64,000 nt of DNA from NCBI GenBank assembly GCA_018894105.1, contig CM032128.1, forward strand, positions 14,551,001 to 14,615,000, given 5' to 3'. Both the position numbers and the translations under genes were made by a program. This DNA comes from Jacaranda mimosifolia (taxonomy: Eukaryota; Streptophyta; Magnoliopsida; Lamiales; Bignoniaceae). Under the pieces are notes generated by a model. The model saw only the letters and a list, made by a program, of their open reading frames with translations, ran no database searches and was not told the origin of the DNA. Of the stretch, positions 59,652 to 64,000 are shown one piece after another; position 1 is the stretch's first letter; the number at the start of each line of letters is the position of its first letter.

Positions 59652-62600
59652 TGTATCGCCCCCACACGGGACAGCACCTAAGCCGAGTCGCCACTCAGTT
59701 CAATTTTAAATTGAACCTACAATTCAATCAATAAACCTAAAAAATTTCAAAGTTAACTTATCAAAGCAGCGGAAAATTCAAATTTAACTGACTCAACAAT
59801 CCATCAAGTACATATCATAATTCATTTTTCTTACATTTAACAAAACATTTACATGTCTTAAGTCATTAACATCAACATGACATATCACAACGTCTCTAGG
59901 GTATACAAAATGTCCCAAAAGAACCCATAAGCATGTACAATCGTTTTCTATCACAAAACATGTTTGCCCATCCAAGCCTAGATTTCTAGTTCATCACTTA
60001 AACCTGTCTGAGAAAATCAAAGATAAACGGGGGGTAAGTCCAAAGGACTTAGTGAGGAATAATTGTAATCATAAGCAGTGGGGATTTGTTGAGGACAAAT
60101 CAACTCAGCAGATCATAAGTTATCGTTTAGAACAAGAATAATATCATATACAAATAACAATTTGAGTGGATAGGAATCTCTCAGTCCTTATTGCTCCTTG
60201 AATAGTATATAAACGATTAGATACGGTCAGAATAAACAAGCCCGAGTCATATGCAATTCAATGGAACTAGCTTGACATGCATATCATAATACCCTTATGC
60301 CTCCATGATAATATAATTGATCAACAATAACAATTTAATAGCACGAGCATGAAAATTCGGCAATAACAGTAGCACAAGCATGACAACTTGGCAAAACAGT
60401 GGATGCCTAGGAGTATCCCTAGCATATAAATGAGGCACGGTGATACCTAGGAGTATCCCTAGCATATCACTGACAAATGGTAGATACCTAGGAGTGTCCC
60501 TAGCATATCGTTGATAACTATGAGTATCCATAGCATATCACAAACAGACAGATGATACCTAGGAGTTTGCCTAGCATATCGTTACCTTGGAGTATCCCTA
60601 GCATATCACAGACAGACGGACGACACCTAGGAGTATCCCTGGCATATCGTTGATACCTAGGAGTATCCGTAGCATATCACAGACAGACAAATGATGTCTA
60701 GGAGTGTCCCTAGTATATCGTTGATACTTAGGAGTATCCTTAGCATATCACAGACAGACTAACGATACCTAGGAGTCTTCCTAGCATATCGCTAACATAT
60801 GAACAATATCAATCAATCAAATTTTCCAACAAGGGATATTGATACCTAAGAGTCTCCCTAGCATATCGCTAACATATGAACAATATCAATCCATCGAATT
60901 TGCCGACAAAGCAATAGATAACATGTATAGAAATGCCATCAACGCAATACTATAACGATTAACAAGTACGATTAAGCCATCATGGCCATATACGAACAGA
61001 CAGGTATGCCGACAAAGAATATGATAACAAGACAGCAACAAGAAATCTCATTATACATAATACAGATAATAGTTTTGGGGAACCTCATAGGGTTCAAATC
61101 AAGAGAACCTCATAGGGTTTGGAAATCAATAGCAACATATCAAATCAACAGAACTTAATGGGTTCAACGATATGAAATAAGCTCATAGAAGCAAGCACCA
61201 ATTGGCAAATCCCTCATAGGGGCAACAATAGTTCACAGGATACGATAATCAAATTAATACCCACCCTCACAGGGGATTATCAAGAAAAGTGGTAGGTACA
61301 AGAGTTGCCAGATTGGCGGATCCTCGGCTCCGTAGTCTCAGAAATGTAGTCACCGACTATTGGTCTGCAGGACCTACTTCTTCGTCACCTAATTCAAAAG
61401 AATAGGTCCAAAGTCAAGATCCTCATTCGATCATATAATCACATTTATACAAATTAACAACTTAAAATCGATACTTAATCGGCTAAATCGATAGCCTCGA
61501 TAAAGACATGCTAATAGTGTCAATCTTGTTAAAGGAATATATAATTGAGTCCTAAATCGTCCAATTGATCTTGCCACAACATACTAAATCGATAACGATG
61601 GTCCAATATCCCTTAAAAATCCTAATTTATCGCATTTTAGGTTCCAAATTCATAAAATGAAGGTTTTCTCCACCTAATTAACTTAATTATCAAGATTATT
61701 ACGCAATATTACAAAATTTGGATCTATTGACTTATGAAATTCTATGCATATCTCAACATTTAAATCAAATCTTGTGTATTCCTCGTTTATATAATGCATC
61801 GTAAGGTTTGGAAAGTATATACATACACATGCATACAACTTTAACACAAGTTTCCCATTTTTACCCAATATCTTTTTATCAAAGCTTCGAATGAACGATC
61901 AGCTTGCGTGCATGTAACCCTTGCGATGAGACGAAGATTCTGTCTCTTCACTACTGCCACGCTGCTGCCAAAGATGGCCAACGAAACTGCCAAAAGATGC
62001 TCCTCAGCTCCACGAATCAACCCCCCCAAACAATTTTGGATTTTTCCATCGTTTGGCCGGTCAATTGGTAACAGTCAACCCGCCACCAACGCCGCCGTGC
62101 TGTTTTCTTCCAATTTCTCCGTCCATGGTGATCCGTTTTGAAATCTGAAACTACTGGCGTGCTCCTTGAGCTGAGCCCGTCGAAACCCATTACTTACATT
62201 CAAGTTTAAGTCACTGGAGGTTAGAGACCCACCAAGCTCCGTCGTGAGTACATCGGCCTCGATTTTTCCGACAGTCTCATTAGCTATTTTCGGTGGTTCT
62301 TGGCACTGGTGTGTTCACGAAGCTGAGATGAAGAGATTGGGTGGGTTGGTTTTGGGTGTTTGGTCATCGCCAGAGAGTTGCCGGATAAGGGTAGTGCATG
62401 GTGGTTTGGAGAAGAAAATGAAGAAGGAAGAAGAAAAATGGAGAAGAAAAGGGGTGAGCTGTTTTTTTTAAAAAACAAAAACTTCCAAAATTATGTTTTC
62501 ACCCCCAAAACTTTATTCCAGCCTTCACTTAAGTCCTCAAAATTTATTTCATCTTCAATTTCAGTCCCAAACTTAGTTAGTGTCCTATTTTAGCCCCTTT

Positions 62601-62796
62601 GACCACAAATTATTCCAATTTGACCCTCGAAGTTTTCTAATGTTGGTGAATCGAGTTTTCTTAAACTGCTAATTAACCCCAAAACTTTCAAAATTCTTGC
62701 AATTAAATCATTTTCATTATTTTTTGAGTCCTAAAATCCGACCAATAAAAATCTTAATTTTCTCAAATTCTTGTTTTCCAAAATAAAGGTGTTACA
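59652..62796 (-). mobile_element. Solo LTR, chromovirus (Tekay/Del)-like gypsy, copy 2
   Basis: 3145 bp with canonical ends (minus strand TGTAACACC ... GGGGCGATACA) and a perfect 5-bp duplication aattc at 59647-59651 and 62797-62801. Same family and orientation as 4242-6999. It has no internal coding region. It is better preserved than copy 1: both terminal dinucleotides are intact. Confidence 0.88.
60402..60868. repeat. Tandem array of hairpin units inside solo LTR 2
   Basis: Twelve units based on GATACCTAGGAGTATCCC followed by TAGCATATC, each able to fold as GATA/TATC outer stem, 1x2 internal loop, CTAGG/CCTAG inner stem and 6-base loop. Linkers alternate between gttgat/gtt and acagacagac types, giving a spacing of ~30-40 bases. 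In the unit at ~60512 the inner stem changes on both sides (CTATG/CATAG). Confidence 0.8.
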
Positions 62797-62801
62797 AATT
62801 C

Positions 62802-63175
62802 TTTACGAATAAAATATGTTGCCAAAAAAATTATTACAATACTTGAATAATAAATTAATTACAAAATAGTTGTTTCATTACCAATAGATAAATAGGATAA
62901 ATAATTTTGTTACCAAAATAATGAATGCTTCTTTGTTTAGAAACATATTAAATTTTTGTTAGAAATAGTTAAAATGACAAAAAGATATTGTTACTAATAC
63001 CTAAAAAATGTAGGCTTGGGTTAGAAATAAATACAGGTAACAAAATGTTGTTACCTATAAATTGTACCAAATAAATATTTTGTTACAAATAATTAAAATG
63101 ACCAGACTATTGTTACCTAAAAATTATTTTAGTAACAATAGTACAACATGTATTCGTTATAATATGTAAATCCTA
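62802..63175. mobile_element. CACTA-like relic, right part
   Basis: Continues the TTGTTACC / GGTAACAAA word field broken by solo LTR 2. I cannot find the far terminal repeat inside the window. Confidence 0.4.
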
Positions 63176-64000
63176 TATTTAGCACTGCAAATATAGTGTG
63201 AAATGAGAACATCATCATGTACAACATGCATCCCTAAAGCATCATTCAACATTGACACTATGGAGCAAAAACACCATTCTACGCAACATTCATCCCAAAA
63301 ACATCTTCCACCATTAAAAATGACAATTAGAACGCCATCTTGTACATTAATACTCTAATTCAAAAACGTCCAACATAAAATGATATTCTACTCCCAAATT
63401 AAACATCATTAGATATTCTGAAATTCAAGAACATCCAACAAGAAGATAATATATCCCCAAAGTACATCATCCAAGATTTCCAACATAAATTCATACATCA
63501 TCCTAAATTTTCAATAGCAAAATAAGTAACTATTTCCCAATCAAGATAGTATGAAGAAAGCAAAATAACATATTAAAGGTATCAATTTCTGCAAAAAACT
63601 TTATATCTAAAGTAGCAAAATGACAATTAATTCGACAAAAGAATGCAAGTGTCATGTCACATAGCTTGCAAGCATATCCACCAAGACAATTTGCATTGCG
63701 CACAACATGAAATTGGGAGTTCGCTTCCAAAAATCTGCTATTAACAAAAGAGAACATTAAGAGACGAAAGAAAATCCTAATATCTTAAAGAATACTTACA
63801 AAAAAGCCTACAATGAATAACATAGTTTCACAAATATGCACAAATAACAGCAAAACATAAGAAGAAAAAAAGCCAAACATTATGTAGAGTGTTACCATAG
63901 CAAACTTAATTATGTACAACTAGCTTACCACAATATAGCAAAATAAACCAATATTTCATTAACTTTTAGTAAAGTGTTATTGTAGCAAACTCCAACAAAA
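63176..64000. other. Unassigned AT-rich end of window
   Basis: No gene is supported. A loose series of aacatcatc/aacatccaac-type words runs from 63200 to 63490. The longest open frame (63530-63757, minus) matches nothing I know. The stretch may still belong to the CACTA-like element. Confidence 0.3.

Noticed and set aside
60402..60868. CRISPR-like array
   Set aside because: Repeats are degenerate and hairpin-shaped, linkers are not unique spacers, the array lies inside an LTR, and the context is plant nuclear DNA.
4242..62796. The two long LTRs as the 5' and 3' ends of one giant element
   Set aside because: They have different target duplications (gtata and aattc), each complete on both sides, and the sequence between them is host genes and many unrelated elements.
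63530..63757. 75-codon minus-strand open frame with several Cys
   Set aside because: No known zinc-binding spacing or family resemblance; it probably lies in repeat-derived sequence.
1..64000. tRNA, rRNA and snoRNA genes
   Set aside because: Reading both strands for tRNA box A/B pairs and rRNA cores gave nothing convincing. A covariance-model scan would be the decisive test.

Overview
The window is AT-rich nuclear DNA from a flowering plant, most likely a eudicot. The evidence is a plastid-targeted PPR-DYW gene, a plant-type protein phosphatase 1 gene with three coding exons, a plant cation-efflux (MTP) gene copy, and many plant transposable elements (Tork-like copia, Athila, Tat, plant L1 LINE, hAT, Mutator, PIF/Harbinger). 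I cannot name the species.

Layout. 1-4241 holds the intact intronless CRR2-like PPR gene (789-2783, minus strand) and its flanks. 4242-6999 is a solo LTR with a 5-bp target duplication. 7005-14400 is gene-free; it carries a 993-bp Mutator-type fold-back element (10143-11135), a hAT element (12479-13386) and a PIF/Harbinger MITE (13898-14397). 14585-21092 is a complete but dead copia element, minus strand, cut in its integrase by a 1.2-kb hAT element. 22690-42200 is one plant L1-type LINE (minus strand) split by a 14.4-kb insertion stack: a ~2.2-kb solo LTR entered the LINE, and that LTR was then entered by a hAT element and by an 11.3-kb Athila gypsy element (29068-40389). A fourth hAT element and a Tat-type solo LTR (44018-44817) follow.

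48690-52750 is the second intact gene, a catalytic subunit of Ser/Thr protein phosphatase 1 on the minus strand, with a 3-kb first intron and probably a spliced 3' UTR. 53860-56040 is a degraded Tat gypsy pol fragment with a fifth hAT inside it. 56766-58388 is a broken MTP-type zinc/metal transporter pseudogene. 58700-64000 is CACTA-like repeat debris, interrupted by a second solo LTR of the family seen at 4242 (59652-62796).

Only the PPR gene and the PP1 gene look functional, and nothing suggests they work together. No new enzyme system or gene cluster was found. The most unusual signals are structural. Both copies of the long solo LTR carry a tandem array of ~27-nt hairpin units whose two arms change together, between units and between copies. 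Separately, a cluster of GC-rich palindromic words (consensus TTGYGCCYYGGYGCAAG) is shared by the copia LTRs and the unrelated Athila element. Boundaries of eleven elements were read directly from target-site duplications, some of them imperfect.
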